Of a stretch of 8,863 nucleotides of DNA, positions 1 through 6,329 are shown in pieces (positions within the stretch are counted from its first letter, which is position 1; the number at the start of each line of letters is the position of its first letter). Origin of the DNA: Actinomycetota bacterium (GTDB lineage: Bacteria; Actinomycetota; Thermoleophilia; Gaiellales; Gaiellaceae); assembly GCA_005885085.1 (NCBI GenBank), contig VAXY01000082.1:16045-24907 (forward strand), given 5' to 3'. The notes under the pieces were generated by a model. It saw only the letters and a list, made by a program, of their open reading frames with translations. It was not told the DNA's origin and searched no databases. The translations under genes were made by a program, and so were the position numbers.

Positions 1-475
1 AGGTCAGGCTGACCGGGCCGTTCCGGACTTCGACCGAGCGGCGGCCCACATCGATCTTGAGCCCGTCAGCGAGGATCACGTCGCCTCCACCGCTCGGCCG
101 GGTCGCGGCAGCTCGCCGCAAGAGGGCCCGAACGCGGCTGCGGAACTCGCGGATCGAGAAGGGCTTCGTGATGTAGTCGTCCGCGCCGAGCTCGAGCCCC
201 ACGACCTTGTCGAGCTCGTCGTCGCGCGCGGTGAGCATGATGATCGGCACCTCGCTCTCCGCCCGAAGGCGCTTGCAGACCTCGAGCCCATCGAGCTTCG
301 GCAGCATCAGGTCGAGCACCACGAGATCGACGTGTTCCTCGGCGAAACGCGCGAGAGCCTCCTCGCCGTCGCGTGCCTGAAGCACCCGGAAGCCCTCGCG
401 CTCGAGCGGGTACGCGAGCAGTTGCTGGACGGAGTCCTCGTCGTCGACGAGGAGGATGGTCGAGGAGTCGGGCAT
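1..475 (-). CDS. OmpR/PhoB-type DNA-binding response regulator (3' end outside window)
   Basis: Cytoplasmic response regulator, probably activated by a partner histidine kinase that is not in the window. The minus-strand frame is open from an ATG at 475-473 to the window edge, giving 158 residues. Residues 1-120 form a receiver domain: acidic pair D11-D12 (LLVDDED), phosphoacceptor D55 (VVLDLMLPKLDG), switch T82 (IIMLTAR) and K104 (DDYITKPFS). All residues needed for phosphotransfer are present. From about residue 133 the strand-rich start of an OmpR-type winged helix is visible (LKIDVGRRSVEV), and the recognition helix is cut off. Start choice: it is the only ATG ahead of the receiver domain, although no strong Shine-Dalgarno precedes it. 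The gene is divergent from the M28-like/sortase operon with a 69-bp spacer, so it may regulate that operon or itself. That is inference only. The family is certain; the specific orthologue (RegX3, MtrA or PhoP type) cannot be told. Confidence 0.95.
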   Translation of the reverse strand, partial: MPDSSTILLVDDEDSVQQLLAYPLEREGFRVLQARDGEEALARFAEEHVDLVVLDLMLPKLDGLEVCKRLRAESEVPIIMLTARDDELDKVVGLELGADDYITKPFSIREFRSRVRALLRRAAATRPSGGGDVILADGLKIDVGRRSVEVRNGPVSLT

Positions 476-495
476 GTCGGCTCGGCTGTCGGCTG
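476..495. repeat. Short direct repeats GTCGGCT upstream of the response regulator start
   Basis: GTCGGCT occurs at 476-482 and again at 488-494, exactly 12 bp apart. A further TCGGCT lies between them at 482-487. The array touches the ATG of the response regulator, in its predicted 5' leader. OmpR-family regulators often bind head-to-tail direct repeats spaced by about one helical turn, so this could be an autoregulatory site. The repeat is short and the region is GC-rich, so chance is a real alternative. Confidence 0.3.
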
Positions 496-506
496 CCTGC
501 CGTCGT

Positions 507-518
507 CCTGGTGCCAGG
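507..518. promoter_or_regulatory. Candidate operator palindrome CCTGG-TG-CCAGG
   Basis: This is an inverted repeat with two perfect 5-bp arms around a TG centre. It sits 12 bp upstream of the plus-strand -10 element, overlapping the place where a -35 box would be, and no recognisable -35 is present. A third copy of the half-site, CCCTGG at 539-544, forms a 6-bp inverted repeat with CCAGGG at 514-519 and overlaps the predicted transcription start. The arrangement fits a regulator site controlling the M28-like/sortase operon. The binding protein is unknown, and short palindromes also arise by chance. Confidence 0.35.
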
Positions 519-530
519 GGAGACGCGACC

Positions 531-536
531 TACTAT
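531..536 (+). promoter_or_regulatory. Predicted -10 element (TACTAT) of the M28-like/sortase operon
   Basis: TACTAT matches the actinobacterial TANNNT -10 pattern in an otherwise GC-rich spacer. The ATG at 545 begins 8 nt after the hexamer, so transcription would start at or next to the start codon. This predicts a leaderless mRNA and agrees with the absence of any Shine-Dalgarno sequence. No convincing -35 hexamer is seen. Confidence 0.5.
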
Positions 537-537
537 A
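532..537 (-). promoter_or_regulatory. Predicted -10 element (TATAGT) of the response regulator gene
   Basis: Read on the minus strand this is TATAGT, five of six matches to TATAAT. It overlaps the plus-strand -10 by five bases, so one AT-rich core may serve both directions. It predicts a leader of roughly 50 nt before the response regulator ATG at 475. No good -35 is seen at 16-18 bp spacing; the equivalent position lies inside the start of the M28-like gene. Confidence 0.45.
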
Positions 538-544
538 GCCCTGG

Positions 545-2419
545 ATGGCCACCGTTCCGCCTCGGACCGAGCGGCGCCGAGCACGTCCTGGATCGGTCGA
601 GCTGCCGGTCAATGGACGCCTCTACCGCGGGACGTGGCTGCTGGTCGGGCTCCCGCTCCTCGTGCTCGCCTTCAGCGTCGCACGGCCGACGCCGCTGCCA
701 CGTGCGTTCCTGCCAGAGTTCGACGGCCGGGCCACGAAGCAGCTCGCCGTACAGCTGGCGACGGACTATCCCAACCGTTTCCCGGGCTCGCTTGCTGCGG
801 CCGACTGGTTCCGCGACCAGCTGAGGAGCTACGGCCTGCCGATCCGGACCGAGCGTTTCAGCGCCGTCATTCCCGGCCGCGGTCGCGTCCAGATGCAGGA
901 TGTCGTCGCGGAGGCGATCGGCCGCTCGCCGCGCACGATCGTCGTGATCGCCCACCGCGACAACGACGGCAGCGGTCCGGGAGCGAATGACAACGCTTCC
1001 GGGACTGCAATGCTGATCCAACTCGCCCGCGCCTATGGAGCGCCGCCGGGACTCCCGAGCGGAGCGCTGCACCCGAATCACACGATCCTCTTCGTCTCGA
1101 CCGACGGCGGCGCCTTCGGCGGCCTCGGCGCGGCGTGGTTCGCGGCGCACTCTCCGCTCCGTCACGACGTCGCCGCGGTCGTCAATCTGGACTCGGTCGG
1201 CGGCCCCGGGCCGATCCGGCTCGAGCTCGACGGGGACACGGCGCGCACGGGGTCCGGAACGCTCGTCGAGACCACGGCGACGCGGGTTGCGGCCCAGATC
1301 GGGCGCAGTCCGGCGCGGTCCAGCATCCTGCGCCAGCTCGTCGACCTCGCGTTTCCGTTTTCGCTCTACGAGCAGGCGCCGTTCGTCGCGAAGGGGATCG
1401 GCGCCGTCACCCTCACCACGGCGGGCGACAACCGACCCGACCCGGTCACGGACACCACCGACGGCCTTCGAGCCGACAAGCTGACCCAGGTCGGCCGCTC
1501 GGCGCAGGATCTGCTGGGCACGCTCGACGCGGGCCTCGAATTTGCGCAAGGGACCTCCAGCTTCCTCTACCTCGGCTCGCGGCTGATCCGCGGCTGGGCG
1601 ATCGAGCTGGTGCTGATTGCATGCCTGCTGCCGTTCCTCGCGGCGGCGGTCGACCTCTTCGCCCGCTGCCGGCGGCGGCGAATCCCCCTCGCGCCGGCGC
1701 TCCGCGCGCTGCGCAGCCGCCTCGGGTTCTGGGTCTGGGTCCTGGGGCTGTTCGAGCTCTTCCGCTTGCTCGGGGCGTGGCCGGACGGCGCCGCGCGCCC
1801 GGTCTCGCCGCGAAGCACCGCCGCGACCGACTGGCCCGCGCGCATGCTGCTCGTGCTCGCCCTGTTTGCGTTCGCCGGCTGGCTGACGACACGGGAGCGG
1901 CTGCTGCCGCGCCGCACCGTCACCCCGGAGGAGGAGCTCGCCGGTCACACCGCCGCACTGCTGGCGCTCGGCGCGTTGGCGATGCTCGTCGTCGCAACGA
2001 ATCCCTTCGCCCTGCTTCTCCTGCTGCCCTCGCTGCACGCCTGGCTCTGGCTGCCACAGGTGCGGCGCACAGCGGCGGCTCTCCGCCTCGCGGTGCTCGC
2101 GCTCGGCTTCGCGGGCCCGGTGCTGCTCGTCGGGGAGTTCGCGGGCCGCTACGGGCTCGGGTGGGATGCGCTCTGGTACCTCGCCGAGCTCCGCGCCGTG
2201 GGCTACATCCCGTTCATCGTGATGCCGTTCCTCGTCGTCTGGCTGGCGGGGGGCGCCCAACTCTCGGCGCTGGCCGCACGCCGCTACGCGCCCTATCCCG
2301 ACGCGGCGGAGGTGCCTCCGCAGGGGCCGGCCCGGCGCGTTCTGCGGCGGGCCTACCTCGCAATGCGTGACCGCCGACGACGCGGACCTGACGAGGTGCC
2401 GGAAGCATTGGAGAGTTGA
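545..2419 (+). CDS. Polytopic membrane protein with M28 peptidase-like ectodomain, atypical active site
   Basis: Predicted 624-residue membrane protein. After one N-terminal membrane helix (about 31-47) comes an M28 zinc-aminopeptidase-like domain (about 55-345), expected outside the membrane. Roughly six or seven hydrophobic helices follow (about 352-373, 393-412, 434-447, 468-505, 513-533, 553-573). M28 hallmarks present: H137 in AHRDN, D149 in GANDNASG and D216 in NLDSVGG, at the positions of three known zinc ligands. Hallmarks missing: the usual Glu-Glu pair (general base plus zinc ligand) reads G189-A190 within TDGGAFGGLG, and the usual SDHxxF zinc histidine appears as Q277 in YEQAPF. 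By these assignments the domain keeps one metal site and loses the catalytic base, so classical peptidase activity is doubtful. A different hydrolytic or a binding role is possible. The gene is translationally coupled to the sortase gene (TGATG junction). The fold is fairly sure; the activity is unknown. Confidence 0.88.
   Translation: MATVPPRTERRRARPGSVELPVNGRLYRGTWLLVGLPLLVLAFSVARPTPLPRAFLPEFDGRATKQLAVQLATDYPNRFPGSLAAADWFRDQLRSYGLPIRTERFSAVIPGRGRVQMQDVVAEAIGRSPRTIVVIAHRDNDGSGPGANDNASGTAMLIQLARAYGAPPGLPSGALHPNHTILFVSTDGGAFGGLGAAWFAAHSPLRHDVAAVVNLDSVGGPGPIRLELDGDTARTGSGTLVETTATRVAAQIGRSPARSSILRQLVDLAFPFSLYEQAPFVAKGIGAVTLTTAGDNRPDPVTDTTDGLRADKLTQVGRSAQDLLGTLDAGLEFAQGTSSFLYLGSRLIRGWAIELVLIACLLPFLAAAVDLFARCRRRRIPLAPALRALRSRLGFWVWVLGLFELFRLLGAWPDGAARPVSPRSTAATDWPARMLLVLALFAFAGWLTTRERLLPRRTVTPEEELAGHTAALLALGALAMLVVATNPFALLLLLPSLHAWLWLPQVRRTAAALRLAVLALGFAGPVLLVGEFAGRYGLGWDALWYLAELRAVGYIPFIVMPFLVVWLAGGAQLSALAARRYAPYPDAAEVPPQGPARRVLRRAYLAMRDRRRRGPDEVPEALES
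2410..2415 (+). promoter_or_regulatory. Ribosome binding site (GGAGAG) of the sortase gene
   Basis: GGAGAG lies within the last codons of the M28-like gene. Its GGAG core is 5 nt upstream of the ATG at 2419. It supports that ATG over the adjacent in-frame TTG at 2416, for which the spacing would be only 2 nt. Confidence 0.6.
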
Positions 2420-3123
2420 TGCGCCGTTCGGTTCGGATTCTCGGCACCGTCCTGATCGCCGCCGGCACGCTCACGCTCGTCTGGGCGCTCGTGGTCTGGC
2501 GCTGGCAGGACCCCTTCACCGCGCTCTACACGAAGTGGCGACAGCACCAGCTCACATCGCAGTACGACCGTCGGGTCCGCGCCTTCCATGCCCCGATCTC
2601 GACCGCCTCGCTCGCGGCGGAACGTCGCAGCATTGCCCGCGAGGCCCGCCGCTACCGGCTCAGCTCGAAACGGGGGGAGGCGATCGGCCGGATTCGCGTG
2701 CCCCGGATGGGCGTGAACATGATCCTCGTCAACGGCACCGACCACGACACGCTCAAGAAGGGCCCGGGCCGTGACCTCCGCACCTTCATGCCCGGCGAGA
2801 ACCGGCTCGTCTACATCGCCGGGCACCGCACGACCTACCTCGCACCGTTCTCGCACATCGACTCGCTGCGCCCGGGCGACCGCGTCATCCTCGAGGTGCC
2901 GTACGGCACGTTCATCTACTCCGTGACACATCACCGCATCGTCAACGCGACCGACCTCTCCGTGCTCCGGTCGCCGCGGCACGAGGTCGTCGAACTCCAG
3001 GCGTGTCACCCGCGCTTCTTCGCGTCCCACCGCTACATCGCCTACGCACGCCTGATCCGCGTCGAGCCGCGTGGGGCCGCGGCATTCGACGTCAGCGCGC
3101 TCGCTCAGGCAAGCGGCAGGTAG
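2419..3123 (+). CDS. Class E-type sortase
   Basis: Membrane-anchored transpeptidase that cleaves a C-terminal sorting signal and links the surface protein to the envelope. It has 234 residues: a short cytoplasmic tail, one membrane helix (about 8-28), a linker, then the sortase barrel (about 85-225). Catalytic residues are visible: H136 (YIAGHRTTY), C196 (LQACHPRF) and R205 (ASHRYIAYARL), with the Cys-to-Arg spacing of nine that I expect in class E. The residue before the cysteine is Ala, where many class E enzymes have Thr (TTC). The ATG overlaps the stop of the M28-like gene by one base (TGATG). A TTG three bases upstream could also start it, adding one residue. No LPXTG-like sorting signal is seen in the complete neighbouring proteins, so substrates are encoded elsewhere. 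Its 3' end overlaps moeA by 19 bp on the opposite strand. Family certain; class E versus F less so. Confidence 0.93.
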   Translation: MRRSVRILGTVLIAAGTLTLVWALVVWRWQDPFTALYTKWRQHQLTSQYDRRVRAFHAPISTASLAAERRSIAREARRYRLSSKRGEAIGRIRVPRMGVNMILVNGTDHDTLKKGPGRDLRTFMPGENRLVYIAGHRTTYLAPFSHIDSLRPGDRVILEVPYGTFIYSVTHHRIVNATDLSVLRSPRHEVVELQACHPRFFASHRYIAYARLIRVEPRGAAAFDVSALAQASGR

Positions 3124-4298
3124 CGCACGCGTTCTCCCGCGGCCAGCTCGCCCTTGCCGCGCGGGGCGAGCACGAGCGCCGCGGCCCCGGCTGCGCGGAC
3201 GATCATGTGCGACTCCTGTCCGGTCACCGGCTCGAGCACGACACCGTCGTCGGACGAATGCAGACGCGCGCGCACCAGCTGGTCACGCTGTTCGTTTCGC
3301 CGAACGGCCGCGGCGAGGCGCCCCTCCTGGTACACCGGACCAGGCTCCGCCACGCCCTGGAGGGCGAGCACGGCCGGACGAACGAAGAGCTCGCACGCCA
3401 CGAGGGAGGAGACGGGGTTGCCGGGCAGCCCGAACACGAGCGTGCGCTCGCGCACGCCGAATGCCACCGGCTTTCCGGGCTTGACCGCGACGCCCCAGAA
3501 CACCTCACGGACGTCGAGCTCACGCAGCAGGCCGCGTACGAGATCGTGCGGGCCGACCGAGACACCCCCTGACGTGACGAGGACGTCGGCATTCAGCCCC
3601 CGCTCGAGCGCCGACCGGTGCGCAGCCTTGTCGTCGGCGACGGCGGGAAGCGCCTCGATGTCCGCCCCCGCGGTGGCGAGTGCGGCCGCCAGCAAGGCAC
3701 CGTTCGCCTCGTAGACCTCTCCGGGTCCGAGTGTCTCGCCCGGCCGCCGCAGCTCGGTGCCCGTCGCGAGGATCGCGACGCGCGGGCGGCGCGCACACAG
3801 CACGTCGGCGATCCCGGCGGCAGCGAGCGCGCCGACCTGCGCCGCGCCCAGGCGGGCGCCTCTCGGCACGACGACGTCGCCGGCCTGGACATCGCCTCCA
3901 CGCGGGCGAACGTTGTCACCCTGGACGACAGTCCCGCGAATCTCGACATCGTTGTCATGTTCGACAACATACTCGATCGGGATGACCGAGTCGGCTCCGT
4001 CGGGCACAACACCCCCGGTTGCGATCGCCATCGCCTCGCCCGCCTCGAGGGCGCGTGGCGCCGGCACGCCCGCGGCCACGCGTCCGACGACGGGCAGACG
4101 ACCTGGCGTGTCCTCAGCGCGTACGGCAAACCCGTCCATCGCAGAGCTCGGAAACGGCGGCAGATCGACGACGGCGCGCGCGTCTTCGGCTAGCACGCGG
4201 CCGGCGGCGTCCGCAACCGCGACGCGTCCGCCGTCGAGCGGCGCGATCTGCTCGAGCACGCGCGCCTGTGCCTCCGCGAGCGAGAGCAGCTCGGCCAT
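3105..4298 (-). CDS. moeA: Molybdopterin molybdenumtransferase MoeA
   Basis: Cytoplasmic enzyme that inserts molybdate into adenylylated molybdopterin, releasing AMP and giving the molybdenum cofactor. It has 397 residues, close to the roughly 410 of E. coli MoeA. Conserved blocks appear in order: SSAMDGFAVRAED (51-63, D55), MAIATGGVVPDGAD (90-103, T94), RPRGGDVQAGD (131-141), ILATGTEL (176-183, E182), ADD (221-223), TSGGVSVGPHDLV (242-254, D252), VKPGKPVAFG (272-281, K273 and K276) and GLPGNPVSS (290-298). These correspond to the acidic, Thr and Lys residues of the known active site, so the enzyme should be functional. The C-terminal MoeA domain IV is present (about 325-397). The start is the ATG at 4298; no Shine-Dalgarno is seen and a TANNNT -10 lies just upstream, so the mRNA may be nearly leaderless. 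It stands alone, with no other cofactor genes in view, between two envelope operons. Confidence 0.97.
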   Translation of the reverse strand: MAELLSLAEAQARVLEQIAPLDGGRVAVADAAGRVLAEDARAVVDLPPFPSSAMDGFAVRAEDTPGRLPVVGRVAAGVPAPRALEAGEAMAIATGGVVPDGADSVIPIEYVVEHDNDVEIRGTVVQGDNVRPRGGDVQAGDVVVPRGARLGAAQVGALAAAGIADVLCARRPRVAILATGTELRRPGETLGPGEVYEANGALLAAALATAGADIEALPAVADDKAAHRSALERGLNADVLVTSGGVSVGPHDLVRGLLRELDVREVFWGVAVKPGKPVAFGVRERTLVFGLPGNPVSSLVACELFVRPAVLALQGVAEPGPVYQEGRLAAAVRRNEQRDQLVRARLHSSDDGVVLEPVTGQESHMIVRAAGAAALVLAPRGKGELAAGERVRYLPLA

Positions 4299-4307
4299 CT
4301 CGCGAGC

Positions 4308-4313
4308 AGCCTA
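4308..4313 (-). promoter_or_regulatory. Possible -10 element (TAGGCT) of moeA
   Basis: On the minus strand TAGGCT fits the loose TANNNT pattern and ends 9 nt before the moeA ATG, implying little or no leader. moeA has no Shine-Dalgarno, which agrees. The pattern is weak and no -35 is visible. Confidence 0.25.
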
Positions 4314-4322
4314 GCGCCGCGA

Positions 4323-4328
4323 TAACCT
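4323..4328 (+). promoter_or_regulatory. Possible -10 element (TAACCT) of the glycosyltransferase operon
   Basis: TAACCT fits TANNNT and ends 7 nt before the GTG start at 4336, so transcription would begin at the start codon. No Shine-Dalgarno precedes the GTG, which supports leaderless translation. With moeA divergent, both promoters must fit in the 37-bp spacer or within the coding ends. No -35 is recognised. Confidence 0.35.
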
Positions 4329-4335
4329 CGCAGCC

Positions 4336-5274
4336 GTGATCTCCGTCGTCGTGCCGGTGCACAACGAAGAGCGCAGCATCGCGCTGCTGTACGACGAGCT
4401 TCGCTCCGCGCTCGAGCCCCTCGAGACCGCGTGGGAGACGATCTTCGTCGACGACGGGTCGTCGGACGGCACCTTCGCCGCGCTGACGCGCCTGCACAAT
4501 GCCCACGAGAACGTGCGCGTGGTGCGGCTGCGGCGGAACTTCGGCAAGGCGGCGGCGCTCGTGGCCGGCTTCGACCAGGCCCACGGCGAGACGGTGGTCA
4601 CGATCGACGGCGATCTGCAGGACGATCCGGCAGAGATCCCCCGTCTGCTTGCGAAGCTCGACGAAGGGTTCGACCTCGTCTCCGGCTGGAAGGCGCACCG
4701 GCGCGATCCCCTTTCACGACGCCTGCTGTCGCGCATCTTCAACCGCGTCACGAGCGCGTTCTCCGGCGTCCACCTGCACGACATGAACTGCGGCCTGAAG
4801 GCCTATCGAGCGGAGGTCGTGCACGGGTTGCGCCTCTATGGCGAGCTGCACCGCTTCATCCCGGTGCTGGCGCACTACCGCGGCTTCCGGATCGCCGAGC
4901 TGCCAGTCAACCACCGTCCCCGTGAGCACGGCCGCTCGCGCTACGGAGTGGAGCGCTACCTGCGCGGCTTCCTCGATCTCCTGACCGTGTCATTCATCGG
5001 CCGCTACCGGCACAGGCCGTTGCACCTCTTCGGCGGCCTCGGCCTGATCCTCGGCATCTTCGGGACCGTGATCCTCGTCTACCTGACAGTGCTGAAGGCA
5101 CTCGGGCACGCGATCGGGCAACGACCGTTGCTGATGCTCGGCGTCCTGCTGCTGGTGATCGGCATGCAGTTCTTCTCGCTCGGTCTGATCAGCGAGATGA
5201 TCACGAGCCACCACGAGGAGCGCGCGCCCGAGCGCGAGCGCGCCGAGCTGCTCGTCGACGAAATTCTCTCCTGA
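4336..5274 (+). CDS. GT2 polyprenyl-phosphate glycosyltransferase (DPM1/GtrB/ArnC-like)
   Basis: Membrane-associated glycosyltransferase expected to move a sugar from a nucleotide donor to undecaprenyl or decaprenyl phosphate at the inner face, making a lipid-linked donor. It has 312 residues: an N-terminal GT-A domain (1-225) and two C-terminal membrane helices (about 229-251 and 264-290). Motifs: VDDGSSDGT (38-46), IDGDLQDDP (90-98, carrying the metal-binding DxD-like aspartates), DMNCGLKAY (149-157), HRPREHGRSRYG (193-204) and the family signature MQFFSLGLISEMI (277-289). The GTG start at 4336 gives ISVVVPVHNEE right at the N-terminus, as usual for the family. It is first gene of an operon and its stop overlaps the GT4 start by 4 bp. 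The downstream DUF2079 membrane protein could use its product. The sugar (mannose, glucose or another) cannot be read from sequence. Confidence 0.95.
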   Translation: MISVVVPVHNEERSIALLYDELRSALEPLETAWETIFVDDGSSDGTFAALTRLHNAHENVRVVRLRRNFGKAAALVAGFDQAHGETVVTIDGDLQDDPAEIPRLLAKLDEGFDLVSGWKAHRRDPLSRRLLSRIFNRVTSAFSGVHLHDMNCGLKAYRAEVVHGLRLYGELHRFIPVLAHYRGFRIAELPVNHRPREHGRSRYGVERYLRGFLDLLTVSFIGRYRHRPLHLFGGLGLILGIFGTVILVYLTVLKALGHAIGQRPLLMLGVLLLVIGMQFFSLGLISEMITSHHEERAPERERAELLVDEILS

Positions 5275-6329
5275 GACTCTGCTACTTCGGAACGTACGAG
5301 CGCGCGTATCCACGCAACGCGCAGGTGATCTCGTGCCTGCGGCGAGCGGGCGCCGAGGTGCACGAAGAGCACGTCTCCGTCTGGGACGACCTACGGGACG
5401 GCTGGAAGGCGGGCCCGGGCCGGGCACTCCTGCTCGCGGCCGCGGAGGCGCGACTCTTCACGCGTCGCCCGGCAGCCTTCGACGCCTTCATCGTCGGCTA
5501 TCCCGGTCACCTCGACCTGCCCGCGGCGCACAGGGCTGCCGGCGGCAGGCCGGTGGTCTTCAACCCGCTCGTCTCGCTCGCCGACACACTCGTCTCCGAC
5601 CGCGGCCGCTTCGGGCCCAGGTCGCTGCCGGCGCGGCTGCTCGAGCAGATCGACCGCCACGCCTTCCGCTCGGCCGACCTCGTCGTCGCCGACACCCACG
5701 CGCACGCGCGGTTTCTCGCGCAGCTGACCGGTCGCGCCGACCTCGCCGTCTGCTTCGTCGGCGCGGAGGAGCGGCTCTTCCGTCCGGACTGGCAACCACC
5801 GGCGCCGTTCACCGCACTCTTCGTCGGCAAGCTGATCCCCCTCCAGGGAGTCGAGACGATCATCGCCGCCGCACGGCTCGCGGCGGAGCTGCCGTTCCGG
5901 CTCGTCGGGAGCGGCCAGCTCGCCCCGCTCCTTCGCGACCGGCCGGCGAACGTCGAACATGTCGTGTGGGTCGAGTACGAACGGCTGCCGGGCGAGCTTC
6001 ACCACGCGGGCTGCGCGCTCGGGATCTTCGGAACGACCGCCAAGGCCCAGCGCGTGATCCCGAACAAGGTCTTCCAGGCGCTCGCCTGCGGCGTGCCGGT
6101 CGTGACGGCCGACACACCGGCCGCACGTGAGCTGCTCGTGGACGGCGAGAGCGCTCTGCTCGTCCCGCCGGGGGATCCCGCCCAGCTCGCGGACGCGGTT
6201 CGCAGGCTCGCCACCGACGGAGAGCTCGCGCGGCGCATCGCCGCAGGCGGGCGAGCCGCCTACGAGCGCGGCGCGAGCGAAGCGGTGCTCGGCTCACGCT
6301 GGCGCGAGCTGATCGAAGGCCTCTTGTGA
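5271..6329 (+). CDS. GT4-family glycosyltransferase, predicted CTG start
   Basis: Glycosyltransferase of the GT-B fold, presumably cytoplasmic and acting on an envelope lipid or glycan intermediate. The reading chosen has 352 residues. The C-terminal donor-binding domain is clear: FVGKLIPLQGVETI (184-197, K187), then around K258 KAQRVIPNKVFQALACGVPVV and TPAARELL, carrying the family's conserved acidic residue. The first ordinary start is GTG at 5325, but the same frame upstream encodes RLCYFGTYERAYPRN, the first beta strand and loop typical of this subfamily. The only plausible initiator for it is CTG at 5271, which overlaps the GT2 stop as CTGA, like the GTGA junction with the next gene. 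No Shine-Dalgarno is visible there, so translation may depend on coupling. Alternatives are the GTG start with 18 residues fewer, or a sequence error. Function certain at family level, substrate unknown. Confidence 0.9.
   Translation: MRLCYFGTYERAYPRNAQVISCLRRAGAEVHEEHVSVWDDLRDGWKAGPGRALLLAAAEARLFTRRPAAFDAFIVGYPGHLDLPAAHRAAGGRPVVFNPLVSLADTLVSDRGRFGPRSLPARLLEQIDRHAFRSADLVVADTHAHARFLAQLTGRADLAVCFVGAEERLFRPDWQPPAPFTALFVGKLIPLQGVETIIAAARLAAELPFRLVGSGQLAPLLRDRPANVEHVVWVEYERLPGELHHAGCALGIFGTTAKAQRVIPNKVFQALACGVPVVTADTPAARELLVDGESALLVPPGDPAQLADAVRRLATDGELARRIAAGGRAAYERGASEAVLGSRWRELIEGLL
6315..6319 (+). promoter_or_regulatory. Ribosome binding site (GAAGG) of the DUF2079 gene
   Basis: GAAGG lies inside the end of the GT4 gene, 6 nt before the GTG at 6326, and supports that GTG as start. 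Reinitiation after the overlapping TGA is also likely. Confidence 0.5.

Noticed and set aside
533..2260. 575-residue open frame on the minus strand opposite the M28-like gene
   Set aside because: Its translation is dominated by Arg, Glu, Gln and Pro with no domain, as expected from the antisense of a high-GC gene. The plus frame has clear M28 motifs and membrane helices.
2416..2418. TTG as start of the sortase gene
   Set aside because: ATG directly follows at 2419 with better spacing from GGAGAG; the TTG would add only one residue.
2353..3030. Minus-strand 225-residue open frame across the sortase gene
   Set aside because: Low-complexity, charged composition with no motifs; the plus strand encodes a clear sortase.
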